Shown here piece by piece: positions 36,835 through 48,715 of a DNA stretch of 64,000 nucleotides. The notes beneath the pieces were generated by a model that was not told the DNA's origin, did not search any database, and worked only from the letters and a program-made list of their open reading frames with translations. How positions within the stretch are numbered: the stretch's first letter is position 1; each line of letters starts with the position of its first letter. The translations under genes and the position numbers were made by a program. The DNA is from Hofstenia miamia (lineage: Eukaryota; Xenacoelomorpha; Acoela), in contig SCFE01000106.1 of the NCBI GenBank assembly GCA_004352715.1, positions 1,370,878 through 1,434,877 on the forward strand, given 5' to 3'.

Positions 36835-36846
36835 TCACGTGATTGG
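36835..36846. promoter_or_regulatory. Distal E-box plus inverted CCAAT
   Basis: TCACGTGATTGG: a palindromic TCACGTGA E-box overlapping ATTGG (CCAAT on minus). It lies 213-220 bp before the adaptor ATG. TCACGTGA is the core recognised by USF and MiT/TFE factors; binding is inference. Confidence 0.45.
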
Positions 36847-36985
36847 ATGGATGAAATTTCTATTTAAATTTAGAGGTCATTTGGAAAAAATTGAGAAATA
36901 TTATATTGATTTATTTTCCAAAATTTTAAATTTAGCATTTTACTATATTGTTCATTAATAACTTTTACTATTTTACTACTATTTG

Positions 36986-37005
36986 ATTGGATTTACATCA
37001 CGTGG
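36986..37005. promoter_or_regulatory. Proximal inverted CCAAT and E-box
   Basis: ATTGG at 36986-36990 and TCACGTGG at 36998-37005, 50 bp before the ATG. This repeats the E-box/CCAAT pairing seen 150 bp upstream. Confidence 0.45.
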
Positions 37006-37054
37006 TATAGTAATGAATGAAATAGTTTCTGTGTAGTATTTCATTTCTGACTGG

Positions 37055-37915
37055 ATGCGTAAAATATTTTCGCATTTTGGTGGGTCTCCTTTAGGGCATC
37101 CTGAAAGAAGTTTAATTCCCACTAAAGAAGATATTGAAAGAGGATTTACCGATTCAGTCTCGTATTTAGGATATACAAATGTTCAACATATTAAGGGTGA
37201 GCATGTTATCAGAAAGGCGGTTAAAGCAATAGAGTTAAGAGTAAAGAATTCAGGTGTTAAATGTGAGAATGCGTGGTTACTGGTTTGTACAGAAGGAATT
37301 ATTATCAAGGATTCAAGAGGACAAATTTTCGAAAGAATTCCAGTTGTAAATATATCTTATTGCAGTATCGGAAAGACTAAATTGACATTTGCTTTTATAT
37401 GTTTAAATTCAATAAGTAAACATCTTGAATGCCATTCGTTTTTGTGTAAAACAAAAAAAAGTACTGAAGAATTTGTCTTAGCTATAGGTAAAATGTTTGA
37501 TATTGCTTTAAAAAAGAAATTGCCTAATCAAAGTATCTCGAACGTATTTTGTGATGATTCTGAAGGTCATGCATATGTCAATAATAGCCTTGTTGGCTCT
37601 GAAGATGAACTAACATTTAATACTTATAGTAGTAGTGTACCTTCTACAAAGATTAGTTCTGAAACATTTAATGCGTTCCCGGAAAGCCTGCCCGTTCAAT
37701 TCAAAAAGCCTTATTTAGCTGAACAATCACTGTCATCAGGTGGTGTCTCTAGTGTAGTTCCTGCTGAATACAATTACAGCTGTAGTCTTCCTGCTCATCG
37801 AAATTTGCATTTTTCAGAGAATAGTTCTTTGACTAGCAGTAGCATAGAAGAATTTGATGAATTTGTCAGCAAGCGAACTATTCAAGAAATGTGGGTTTAT
37901 GACAGCGATAACTAG
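37055..37915 (+). CDS. ARH/LDLRAP1-like PTB-domain endocytic adaptor
   Basis: 286 residues, uninterrupted. A phosphotyrosine-binding (PTB/PID) domain spans about 28-155: DSVSYLGYTNVQHIKGEH (strand 1 with YLGY 37-40), an AIELRVKNSG helix end, LLVCTEGIIIKDSRGQ, VVNISYCSIGK (96-106), FAFICLN (112-118), LECHSFLCK (124-132) and the closing helix EEFVLAIGKMFDIALKK (138-154). The ISYC, FAxI and LECHxFLC strings are those of LDLRAP1/ARH, which binds NPxY tails of LDL-receptor-family proteins. Near the C-terminus EEFDEFVSKR has F267, F270 and R274, the FxxFxxxR motif used by ARH, epsin and arrestin to bind the AP-2 beta appendage. No clear clathrin box is seen. The start is supported by an in-frame TAG 21 nt upstream. 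Vertebrate LDLRAP1 is multi-exon, so a single-exon gene suggests retroposition or intron loss. Confidence 0.82.
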   Translation: MRKIFSHFGGSPLGHPERSLIPTKEDIERGFTDSVSYLGYTNVQHIKGEHVIRKAVKAIELRVKNSGVKCENAWLLVCTEGIIIKDSRGQIFERIPVVNISYCSIGKTKLTFAFICLNSISKHLECHSFLCKTKKSTEEFVLAIGKMFDIALKKKLPNQSISNVFCDDSEGHAYVNNSLVGSEDELTFNTYSSSVPSTKISSETFNAFPESLPVQFKKPYLAEQSLSSGGVSSVVPAEYNYSCSLPAHRNLHFSENSSLTSSSIEEFDEFVSKRTIQEMWVYDSDN

Positions 37916-40348
37916 CTAATAATAGATTTTGTAAATAATTATTTATTGCAATTTTTTACAGATGCTTTAAGAGTAATTTCTAGATTTTTAATTTAGCTTT
38001 GTTTTTGTTTTATTCTTAAAACTAGTCTCAAAATATTGCAATTTTGTTTCAGTAAATGTTGTAAGTTATATTTCGTTTTTCATTTCTAGATAGTTTTTGA
38101 CATTATTTGACTCTGCTTAGCCACTAATATTCTATTAGTATGCTCTGTTTATATTCTTTACTTGCAGACAGTACAATACGTTTAACCTTATACTTTTCGT
38201 CGTGGGAAATTGGCACATTTATTGCTAAACCTATATGAACGTAATTTTGAAAATGCGTTCCAAAGTTCAACGGTGTGCCTGAAGTACTTTAAAATCCCGA
38301 TATTTTTATATTATCTCCATGCTTCTAATGTTCAGGTCATCAGATCTATACTCCATGGAAACAACAAAAAACTTTTGCTGACTCTTTGTTTAGATACACG
38401 AATCGAAATCTTTGAGGCTTACCGTGACAAAATCAGGAGCCACTTCTTTACCTTGTGCTTTCAGATATCGGATATATTTATTAGTGCTTGAGGTATAAAC
38501 ATAAAATTATTCTATGCAAGTTTAGGAATAATTCTCTGAATTCCACAATTTTTTTGCATCTAGAATAAATTCACCAAGGGCAGTGCTATTCTGCAACAGG
38601 TCATTGTACTTAAGAAAGTTTTCGTAGCAACAAGTTTTCCTACACATTCGAACGCCTAATGATAAAATCATTGTATAATTTACATTTGGAATTATAATAC
38701 ACTTTTCTAGTTTTTACTGTGCAGAGTTTTGTTGTCCTCGTTTTTCGCCGCACAAAATTGCTCATTTTGAGATGGCTCTATGTGAACACATGTCTTTTAG
38801 ATACTATTAAATGAGTTTCTGTAAACACTAAATTCACAGGTTGTAGCGATTACATTTGCTGTTGACGTATGCATTGTTTACACTATTGATTTTACCATTT
38901 TTATACGTCGGTCGTACACGAAGGTCTTTTTTGTTTGCTAATGAAAGTCGAATGTTACAACCTTTCATGGGGTATAGTAAATCTTCATTTATTGATTTCG
39001 AGAAGCATAAAAAATGACAATGGTGAAATTCAGTGTTAGTGTTGTTGTTTGTTTCAGCTCTTAACTCTATTCCAACCGAAAAACTCAATGATTTAATTTT
39101 TGCTATTTAATTTGCAGATATACAACAATTCTGCACATCTTATATTAGCATTAAATTATTTTTTAATCTTTGTCTCTGGCTATGCAATAAAAAATTTTTC
39201 CATCAAGTTTTTGAAGTGTTCTCATTGAATTTTATTCTCTTCAGCATGTAGTTTTACAGCTGAAACATTGTTTGCAGCTCATATAAATGATGAACAGGAA
39301 TTTATTTAATAATTCCAGTTAGTCAGGTTTACATCATTTAAGCTTATTCAAGTATTTTTGGGTACTTCAGGCATAGAGAAATTTCCACCATCTAACTATC
39401 GGATTATGATGATAAAGCGAAATTTGAAATGTTCAGAAATTTGATAATGATATTTTTGAAATAATTTATATATTGGTTTTAACATTTGGAAATGATAGGA
39501 TTCGTTAGATTTCAAACCTAGCTAATGAACTATATCAAATGGGCAGATATTTATAAACATTATAATATTTTTGGGAAGTACCATTTAATAGTGGGATCTC
39601 CTTTCCCCCCAGGTAATGTGGAATAGGGTCAAAGCAGTAAATATCCCGTTTTTGACTATTTTTAGTTTGGTATCCTCAATTGCTTCCTGATCTTGATTTG
39701 TATTTCCAGATGTTTGTTCAAGCAATTCATTTTGAAAAATTTAGGCCCATGTGGATAAGGCTTTATAAGTTTCTCTTGTTTTCCTTCGCCAAGAACGACC
39801 GGAAGATTAAATCCTAATTTGTTTGGGTTTTTTGTTTAAATAGCTTTGGGTTTTCATCTCTGAACATTTTCTTTTGCGCTTGAATAGCAATACAATTTCT
39901 CAGACATATTTTGTTACGGGATGTATTTGATTTCTTTCTGAAGCAAAAATTGAATAGCCCGGCCGGGACAAAAATGTTGGCCTATTTCCAACACGAGTCT
40001 TCCGTTGTTTATATGATTTTATTCTTTATATTTACTGACATTCTATGTAAATAATACTTGTAAACTAAACATGGAAGTTAGATGTACTTTGAATTTGTAG
40101 TTTTCCATAGCTAACGAAATGTGTTAATTGCAACAATACTTTATAAAGAATTACTTTATGACGACTAATTAAAATGTGTTTGATTTTCGTGTTATTGAAT
40201 ATATCAGGTGTTTAATGTGAAGAAGGCACATCTTTGAATAGTGTTTTAGAAGTTTTTTCATTTATATAGGAAAATTTGTATATGTTTCTGTTCACTATTC
40301 GACAGCAAATTCATGTTAATGTTTTTCCTTAGCTGATACTATAAAATA
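37916..40348. other. 3' region of the adaptor gene and intergenic DNA
   Basis: No further gene recognised. An AATAAA at about 38563 is one possible distal polyadenylation signal; frames in 38210-39088 lack family features. Confidence 0.45.
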
Positions 40349-41540
40349 TAGTCTTGACCATAATTCACTGGCCACCCCTAAAAATAATAAAGATTACTGA
40401 TATTGAATCTAACTGTATTGCACAAGAACACTTACGACAGCTTAGAAATTGTTTTAAACCTAGTTAGTAAGCAATCTAATAAGTATTTTTATGTCCGCAT
40501 TTTGCAGCAAGCACAGCAGTCAAATGGAAAGCAGTAGTGTTGACACGACTAAATTCTTCTTCAGTTTGGAGCGATTTCCTGTAATCTAATATGCTTGATT
40601 ACATCATTAAGGTCATTGTATGATGGCTAAATTTCTCTTTTACTATTAGCTAACCATTTACTAATAGCAACATATCAGTTGAGTTGCCTGGCCAGGGACG
40701 CAAACATTGATACAATTAGCTTCCAGCTATATTTTTCTTAGTTAAGATTAATGGTATGGCACTCCATCATTTTGGAAGCAATTGTAAGGCGTTATCGCCT
40801 AGAATACCATTGCACTTTCATATTAGTACCCTTACAACAAAACCAGAGTCCGCAACATCCCTTGGCTGCAGTTACACACTAAACCATAACTTTCAGAGCA
40901 CTGTGAACATTAAGAATGGTGCATTGTGGATGTGGATGTAAAACGTTACAAGGTGAACAGCACATAGTGTGAATCCATTTGGTTTGCTGGCTGATTTTGG
41001 TTTCATCTTCGAATATTACTGAAGGCCATTGATCCACATTCCAATTTTGATATGATTTCGCAAATACGATCTTGTCATAAACAATTGTGGTTTATTGGCT
41101 GCCGTGTATGATTGAAAATGATTGAAAATGTCCTTGGAAAAGACATCGATGAATAATGTGTGCACTAAGATGAGCTTTTATGCACAGGATCCAGCAAAGG
41201 GATTAATCTTACATGCTCTTTTACTTGGTCTTTCACTTGCGATGTGATGCTTGGGCTTACACTGCGTTTTAGATAGGTAAAGAACTGCTGGTTTGAGGAA
41301 AGTGAAGAGTGTCGGCCACTACTGCCTGGAAGATGTTGAATCTACCATATAAATTCACAATTTGTGCCCTCAAAGTGGGTAATAAAAGCGATTTGTTACT
41401 CATGTCTGAACAATAAAAAATATTTACCAGGTCTGTATACAAGAATGCCAGGAATTTCACGGAGGCTATATTCTTACTGTTTGTATGAACACTAGTATTT
41501 TCGTATTTTTGAGGTGACCAATGAATTATAGTAACGATTT
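40349..41540 (-). mobile_element. Decayed Tc1-like element
   Basis: About 1.2 kb, the normal Tc1 size. Inverted ends: left GTCTTGACCATAATTCACTG (from 40351, after TA) followed by GCCACCCC; right, reverse complement, ATCGTTACTATAATTCATTG followed by GTCACCTC (about 41540 inward). They surround a minus-strand transposase remnant. The TA at 40349-40350 fits a Tc1 target; the right-hand TA is blurred. Confidence 0.75.
40760..41460 (-). pseudogene. Tc1-type transposase pseudogene
   Basis: N-terminal helix-turn-helix region: SNKSLLLPTLRAQIVNLYGR then FNIFQAVVADTLHFPQTSSS (41400-41280), matching the paired-like DNA-binding helices of Tc1 enzymes. After frameshifts, KPQLFMTRSYLRNHIKIGMW (about 41100-41040) leads to DQWPSVIFEDETKISQQ (about 41032-40985). 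There the D of EDE corresponds to the second catalytic aspartate (FSDE in most Tc1). Downstream, NVHSALKVMV and further fragments continue to about 40760 with stops. The first and third catalytic residues cannot be confirmed. Inactive. Confidence 0.75.
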
Positions 41541-41633
41541 TATATTGCTCTGGTCATTGAGACCTTTGTGTATTCATTTGTCATTAGGTAACTTTTTCCT
41601 AGCCTTTAAAATCGCATTGCTTGGAATGGCTGT

Positions 41634-41926
41634 GATGGTAGCAGACTTGTCAACGAGCCGAGCTTGAGCACAGTATTTGATATAAAACGAGCCTATTTAG
41701 GCAAAGCAAATATATAGTTCACCTTGCTAAATTGATTATGGAGATTTTTCTTATTTTTTCATTCAGTATGCCTTTCTTATAATCTTATTTAAGAAATTTT
41801 TATTAAATAATAAGAAGAGCTATGTAAAACATTCTTTGAGCGCAATATTTTTAAAAAAAAATCGAGCTAAAAGGATAAACGAGCCGAGTTTGGAAATTTC
41901 GGCTCGTTGACAAGTCTGGATGGTAG
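41634..41926. mobile_element. hAT-type MITE with perfect 8-bp target duplication
   Basis: The element is 41642-41918 (277 bp). The left end CAGACTTGTCAACGAGCCGA is the exact reverse complement of the right end TCGGCTCGTTGACAAGTCTG. GATGGTAG flanks it at 41634-41641 and 41919-41926. CA...TG ends and 8-bp duplications are hAT features. Inner ACGAGCC copies (41690, 41879) are additional subterminal repeats. No coding capacity. Confidence 0.92.
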
Positions 41927-43223
41927 ATTCAAACGCTAAGTAGAAAGGCTGTGGATTGCTTTATACAGATAAAATCTAAAGTTAGGCCTATCAAACGAAT
42001 TCACAGTTCAATTTTTATACTTAATTTAATTCCATTCTATATCAGTATAATTTTAGTGAACTTAATGCACCTAAGATGTACCGTAGGGTTATTGATTTTC
42101 AAGTTAAAGTTATTGACGTTACTTACCAAATAATAAAGTGCACATATTCTAGGTATGGACTTCAAACGCAATACAATGCCGATGGTCAAGCTTCGTTTAT
42201 ATCTGTCCGCACAAAAGTTCCCATGTTTAATATTAGTTTTACCTTAGATTAATGTATGAATAATTTTCATCTCACTCATAATTTAGACCTATACGTTAAT
42301 GAGCAGATATCAGAACATTCAACACGTCACATGTAGTCTCTGATTTGGCATGATAAAGATCACCCATCTCAATAGAAACTTCTAAATTCACAGAAAGTAA
42401 TACTAATTGCTTCGTAGAAAGTACAGTTATATTTTAAGAGAATTTCTACATACGATTTCTTTCAATATTTTCCATATATTTTCAATTTGGCTCGTTTGGG
42501 TGAGATTCTGCTTTGTTGGGTAGGGACTTCATCCTATGTAATTCTATTTCATTTTATGACCAGAAATCAATTAAGGTTATATTTTATATCTATCGTTCAA
42601 GCAACCTTTTCTTTGTTATTGTGTGAATCCCTATGCGGTGGTAAATTGTTAGTAGAATGTACAAGGCTTCCCAATTTTCCTTTGCATATGTTTCTAATAT
42701 CAGTTTCAAATCAATGTCAACCCAATTATTCATTGGAAATTGACTAAATGTAGTACTATTTAATGCGGTTTAAGTCTTACAATTCATCCAATCAAATTAT
42801 AGATCACGAAATGTTTTTTCGTGAAGCTATTCTGCTGTGCTTTCCAAAAATATTAGCATTTTCTTTTCGAGGATCTTATATCTATGTATGAATGTAGAGC
42901 TAGGTTTGCAAAAACAACTTCAAATGATGCGATGAAAATCAATAATGATTTAATCTACTATAAAAAGGGTTGAACATAGCAATATATGATGGCAAAATAT
43001 TTATATTAGTGGACTTACTTTTTTAGTGATTAAACTGATGTTTTTCATTCTAGTGCTTTTCTTTAACAATTTAGATCCTAAGCTTCTGGAGTTTTTACTT
43101 AATCTAAAAATCACGTGTCTCTCAAATAATTTTTTATGATTCTTATTAAAGAACAAGTTGCTTAATTTATTGATTTACTCTAGAACTAGAAAAGTATTTT
43201 TAAAGGTAGGCTTAAATAGGGTG
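41927..43223. other. Non-genic AT-rich sequence
   Basis: No gene supported. Confidence 0.5.
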
Positions 43224-43310
43224 TAGAAGGGTTGTCGCGATTAATCAACTATAATCGAAATAATTGATTAAATTTATTCGGTTGACTAATTATTGACATC
43301 TGAAACCCTC
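43224..43310. mobile_element. Isolated hAT-like terminus
   Basis: TAGAAGGGTTGTCGCGATTA followed by repeats of ATAATCGA/GATTAA and TCGGTTGACTAATTA. This resembles the ends of hAT elements whose subterminal repeats are GATTAATC-like. No matching opposite end was found. Confidence 0.4.
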
Positions 43311-44149
43311 TTTTTCAGTTAACGCATATCAGTTTAAAGAATACGAGTTGCCAATTTCGACCAAATGTGAATGGCGTTACGTGTTGTCATATTCTCACCA
43401 TGAGATCTAATACCCAACCAACAAGTATATATCACACTGGAAATATTAACAAACTGCTTTTCTTCTATCTTTGCAATGAATTTTTTTACCGTATATTCCT
43501 TCAAAATATTACAATATTAGTGGAAAGTGATTTTTAAATTTAGTAATTAGCTTGTTGGTTTTTGAGCCCTATCCTAGAATATGACCATGGTCGCACGCAT
43601 GTACATTAATTTTGAATAGCTGACCCTAGCTAAAGCAGCATTAACTAAATTGTAAGAACTTTGAAACTAATGTCAAACAGTTCAGAAAATACTACTTCGG
43701 CAAATAAGAGATTTTCATTAATAAAAATAGGCAGTTTTTAATAAATCAAAATATTGCAATATAATATTGCTAGCAAATTTGCAATGCATTATATAAAAAT
43801 TTGGATTTTCGCATTGCAAAATTATTGTAGTACATTATTGCAAGGACTTGGAAATAAGTACAAGTTACTCCTTAATCGCGGCAGCGCTATTCGCAATCTG
43901 AAATGTTTCCCTATTTTAGTATGTGAAGTATTAACTATTTATAATTATAAATTGCCTATATTTACGCCCACGTGCGCACAATATGGTACCATCTCAAAGC
44001 AATGAGTCATCAAAGTCAATAACATTTTACAACGCCCCACTGTGTCGTTGATCTTATCAACAAAACTAAATAAAAAGCATTTAATTATGCGCAATTGTAG
44101 TTTTGTCTTAATTTTATGACTGTGTGAATGCGTAGGAGTTGGAACTAAG
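43311..44149. other. Non-genic AT-rich sequence
   Basis: No gene supported. Confidence 0.45.
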
Positions 44150-44480
44150 TGTATGTTTTACATATTTATCCCTTAACCTTAAACTGCCTCGCGTTAATTT
44201 TAAAGGACAAATCGTTTTTCCACATTTACAAAGAATTTTCTTCAAGCCTATTTGCAAATTTGGAAATCTTGGGGTATGGGTATGTCTATTGGGGAACATA
44301 TTTTAATGCAATGTTGAAAATTTCTATCACAGCTTATTACTGTGGCTGAGGTTGTTCAAAAGATTAACACGTTTTCTTTGAAAATTTCGAATTTTTGAAA
44401 AAGATTTAAATTCTCTCCATGCCCATTGTTCATGTATTTATAAGGTTTTGTGTCCATGGAAGCAACAAAGAACTTTGTCT
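44150..44480 (-). repeat. Dispersed repeat R2, copy 2
   Basis: Inverted relative to 17590-17930, about 80% similar by eye over 330 bp, including CTTGGGGTATGGGTATGTCT and TCACAGCTTATTACTGTGGC. No coding capacity. Confidence 0.75.
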
Positions 44481-44500
44481 GTTTCTTGATATTTGCAAAT

Positions 44501-44600
44501 TAGAGATGTGCCGATATCCTGTAAAATCGGCATTTATACAACCGGATCCTGATATCCGGTATCCGGTAAAGTTTGACTTGTTTACCGGATGACATAAGTG
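44501..44600. mobile_element. Isolated hAT-like terminus with CCGGTATC repeats
   Basis: TAGAGATGTGCCGATATCC then several ATCCGG/CCGGAT units. TAGAGATGTxCCGAT-type starts with subterminal CCGATAC repeats are widespread hAT ends. No partner end was identified; it begins about 20 bp after repeat R2. Confidence 0.4.
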
Positions 44601-46242
44601 CAATATTATCGCTAAATTTTGAGATAAAGCTTAATTTAAAAATGAAATTTTCTAGGAAAAACACTATTTTTACATGATACGCAAGTTATCATGCACAAAA
44701 CAAGTTTTTCTGACACATCAGAACATAGCCCATTTCTTGACTTGACAATACATTTCCATGTAGACTGAATATTCATTCACTTTGGACACTTGATGGTGGT
44801 GATGCTAAAATTATTTATTTTCATACACAAGAGACTCCTCTATCACGTGGTGTTTTCAGATTGAACATAACGTTTATATTTTTTAACTATATGCGATTAA
44901 AAAATAGTAGGATCATAAAAAACTTTCAAAATTCCTCGGGCTGTTTAAGGTTAAATCGCATTTGCATTTAATAATTATTAAAACACGATTAACAAATGTT
45001 GGCTTTCTATCGAAATGTAACTCATTTCCTTTCTGCATTTGCAGCCTCTTGTCATCTTTGCATTTAATTTTCACTGGTTTTCTTTTTCCCTTTTTGGTTT
45101 GTAAATATGTTATTTTACCTTTGTACACACTATTAATTTTTGGTTAAATCCATTCTTCTTCTTATATTATTATTATAAATTGAGCTTTGGACAGTTTGGT
45201 TATACGATGTGAATGCAGCAGTTATTAAGCAAATATTATACAAGGCTATAGTTTTTTATTCAACTAAAACATCCGGTGATTTGTCGCTTTTTCCCAGTTT
45301 TAATAGTGATTATTAAATGAACATGTTTCTGTAGTTCGTTTAAGGAATACTGATTAAGACACTACAAATGCCTTTCAACCGTTCATATAGAATTGGATTA
45401 TGGTTAGGGTTAAGTTCTACTCATTACACGAAATATTTCTGTCGCGCGATGGCGTATGAAAATTGATTTCGCTTGCTATCTTAATACATGGCATAAAAAA
45501 TATTTTTAGCAATTGCTCTAAATTGGCTTGCATTTTTAGGCTGTCACGAAATCTTTCAGCATCGTGAAACAGTACACATTGTATTGCTGCCTTACTTCAA
45601 AGGAAATATTTGTTAGATTTTGGGGCAATTTGCATTTTATTCGCCCATATATTCCATGCATTCTCAACATTTATTTGGACTTCAGTCACCTTGAATATAA
45701 CTCATTCGTTGTAAAAACCCTGTTTAATTCAGTTTGAGAGTCAAAGCAAGTTATACTTACGGCCACTAAAAATCGTGACTTAAAAAATTAATGCTGTGTC
45801 TCCGGCGAAAGCTCGAAATACTATACTATATTCCGATGTACTATTGTTGTTGGCAGTAATTGTTTTATAAGTGCTGTATTCACATTTTGCGATAATAAAT
45901 GTTTACTTTTTTCATTATTTCTTTATTTGTATAACCGTTTTAGCCCGAAGTGACATTTTAATATAATTTTTTCTAGCATAACGAATATTTATACTTTTTT
46001 TCATATTAGTTGTGCGCGATGCAGTGTTTGCTGCAGTGAGGTGCAGTGAAATTCCATTCATGATGCATGGGTGCTGAATTAATAGGTTTGCCGTGGGGTG
46101 ATATTCGTCGACTCAATCCATACCACACAACCAGAAATGTCTACAAATCCATACCACACCACATGATTAAAAATTTCTCCCACAAATGCCCACAGCAAAA
46201 TGTTTTACAAAACTGTCCAATTTATCAATACAAACCATTTGT
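44601..46242. other. Non-genic AT-rich sequence
   Basis: No gene supported; a frame at 46067-46390 spans a gap-duplication and is not credible. Confidence 0.5.
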
Positions 46243-46437
46243 AGCCACTGAAGATATGTGTATATGCACGGCTAGCATACATAAAATTATAATAAAATTA
46301 TGTAAATTAATCACTACATGTATAGTTATATTCAGTAACNAGCCACTGAAGATATGTGTATATGCACGGCTAGCATACATAAAATTATAATAAAATTTTG
46401 TAAATTAATCACTACATGTATAGCTATATTCAGTAAC
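46243..46437. repeat. Gap-flanked direct duplication, 97 bp
   Basis: 46243-46339 recur at 46341-46437 around one N (46340), with two SNPs. Probable haplotype overlap. Confidence 0.85.
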
Positions 46438-48355
46438 ACTGTTTTTGAAATTTTGTGATTTGATACTAATAAATTTTTTGATGTCTTAAATGCTTACTGA
46501 TTCATTGTAAAAAATTGATTCAATACAATCGTCTCGCCTCAACTCAATTGCAATGAGTAGATGGATTTAAATATAATAATTGCATGTTTCATTTAATCGT
46601 ATGCAGCCATTATTAGAACTGACTAGTAAACTGCTGCTCGTTGGTCATAAGCAGTACCTTATATGCTATGATCCACAGATTTTGGTTAGCATTCATGAGT
46701 GCCTCTGCAATAGCAGGCAAAGCGGCATGTTGTGCACATGACACGACATAGCCTTGTCTGGTTTACTGCATTCCTTTGGTTCCGGAACACTAAAATTTAT
46801 AGAACAAACGTTTACAATATCATAACCTTATAGTCAGCAATTTATAGGAAGTTTCAACTTTATAATGAATCTCAGCCCATAATGACTTAATCAACTTATT
46901 GTCAACAGTCAAATCGACGTTCATTTTAAATTTAGTTTATTTGGGACTTGACATATGATTTTTTCACATTTTAATGCAAAAGTTCACAAGTGTAAATATC
47001 AAAATTTTACGAATTTAAACTAAAAATGCAGTAATCTAAAAATCACATTTCTTGACATAAGAAATGACTTTGCATGCACAGAAGCATTTCCAAATAAATT
47101 AAAATGCAATTTTCTAGCTTGGTATTCTTTCTTCTGCCTTAACATTGTGAACCCATAAAAATACTAAAATATCTTTTTGTAAATGTTATAATTATTAGTA
47201 TCATTGTTGACGCTCATTCAGATAATAGTCTTATAATTGAAAATATTATCTGAATAAAGAATATCTTATCTTATGTGAATTCTGATTCTATGTAGCACAT
47301 AGAATAAAATATACATGTACTATAATCTATGTTGAAAAACGAAGTAACACATTTTATGAATAACATGTTGTTCCAAAATATATAATCAAAGAATTTGCAT
47401 TGCCAAAGTTAGCCTGCTACAATGTCATGTGATGATATGCAGATGTGAGGCAAATACTTAGAACACGAGAAGAATTTTACTCATGAGAGTAGCACTCAAT
47501 AAGTCTACCAAAAAATAGCTTTAATGTAGGTTATAAAACGTAATGCTATATATTATACAAAAATGTGCTAAAACTGGAAATTTTAAATAATTCGCAAAAA
47601 AATCAATAAATTCACAATTTCATTTTCAAAATTCGGACAATGACCTTATTATCTTCAAAACTGTAATAGTCAGATTGTATAGTAGCAGTTGAGGATGATA
47701 TCAAATTTTGAAATTAATATGGCATATGATGTTAATTTGTTGAAACATTAGAAACTTCTTGTTTCGAGAACCCCGGAGATAGGATCAAATTAAGAAAGCA
47801 AAGAACAACGTTCCCATTGATTTGCTATCCCAAGCACCTCAACACAATTAGATTTCAATTTCTAAATTTTTCCATTTTCAGAATTAGTGTTTCTGTGACA
47901 TATTCACGTTACTTCAAACTTCTTGAACATTAGAATCAGAAAGAATACTAGTGAACTTCAGGAATTCTAAATGTCTTGACTAAGATTTTTAAATTCATTT
48001 TAATTCTTTTTGTTCCTAAGTACTACAATGCTTTGAACTTAATAGTAATTATACTCACACATACCCGGCAGTTTACTGGTTGATCAACCACATTACCTTG
48101 TATCTTCTTCTCTTTTTATTTTTTTCTAACAAAAAGTATTCATAGCAAGAACTGATTGTTTTTTCTTGGATTCAGTTATTTACAGAGCTATTTACATATT
48201 TACTGGCCAAGTAGTTCCTTTCATCATTATACTAAAATGCATCACACGCCTCACCTGACAACAGAAACAAATATTTACATTATGTACAGAATATTTACAC
48301 AACTGAAGGTAAAGGAGTATTATTAGACGAATAGACAAATAGCCAATTTCTTACC
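46438..48355. other. Non-genic AT-rich sequence
   Basis: No gene. A perfect 12-bp stem with a 16-nt loop (ATTCAGATAATA at 47216-47227, TATTATCTGAAT at 47244-47255) is followed by AATAAAG and TATCTTATCTTA, possibly a LINE tail. Confidence 0.45.
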
Positions 48356-48715
48356 ATAGAGAGCAAAGGCGTCGCGAGAAACTTCTTAAAGTAGGGGCAA
48401 AAAAATTTTGCACAAGTTTTTGTAGAAAAAGTATTTCATTTCTTTCAAAAAAAATTTAATCATGTAATTGAAAGAGAACAAGGAGATGAGATCATATTTT
48501 CCAAGCAGTTGATTATCCGAAGTAATGTGATAAAATTTGCTTTAATCTCCTATCTTATGTGGAAAATATAAGAACATAGGCCTATGGCTTGTTATTTTCT
48601 ACCACTCAACTATTTTGGAATCAATATTTACCATATCAGTAGATTTTAAAATAACACCATTATTTTCCAAATATTAATCAAAGATTTAAATTGGTTTAAT
48701 GGTTAAATTAAGTTT

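Noticed and set aside
38340-38380. Possible third R2 fragment (CTCCATGGAAACAACAAA)
   Set aside because: Similarity of only about 40 bp, compatible with chance.
45403-45420. GGTTAGGGTTAAG telomere-like string
   Set aside because: Only about two partial units; not a telomeric array. Similar at 3315.
46067-46390. 107-codon frame
   Set aside because: Runs through a gap-duplication and reads the same repeat twice.
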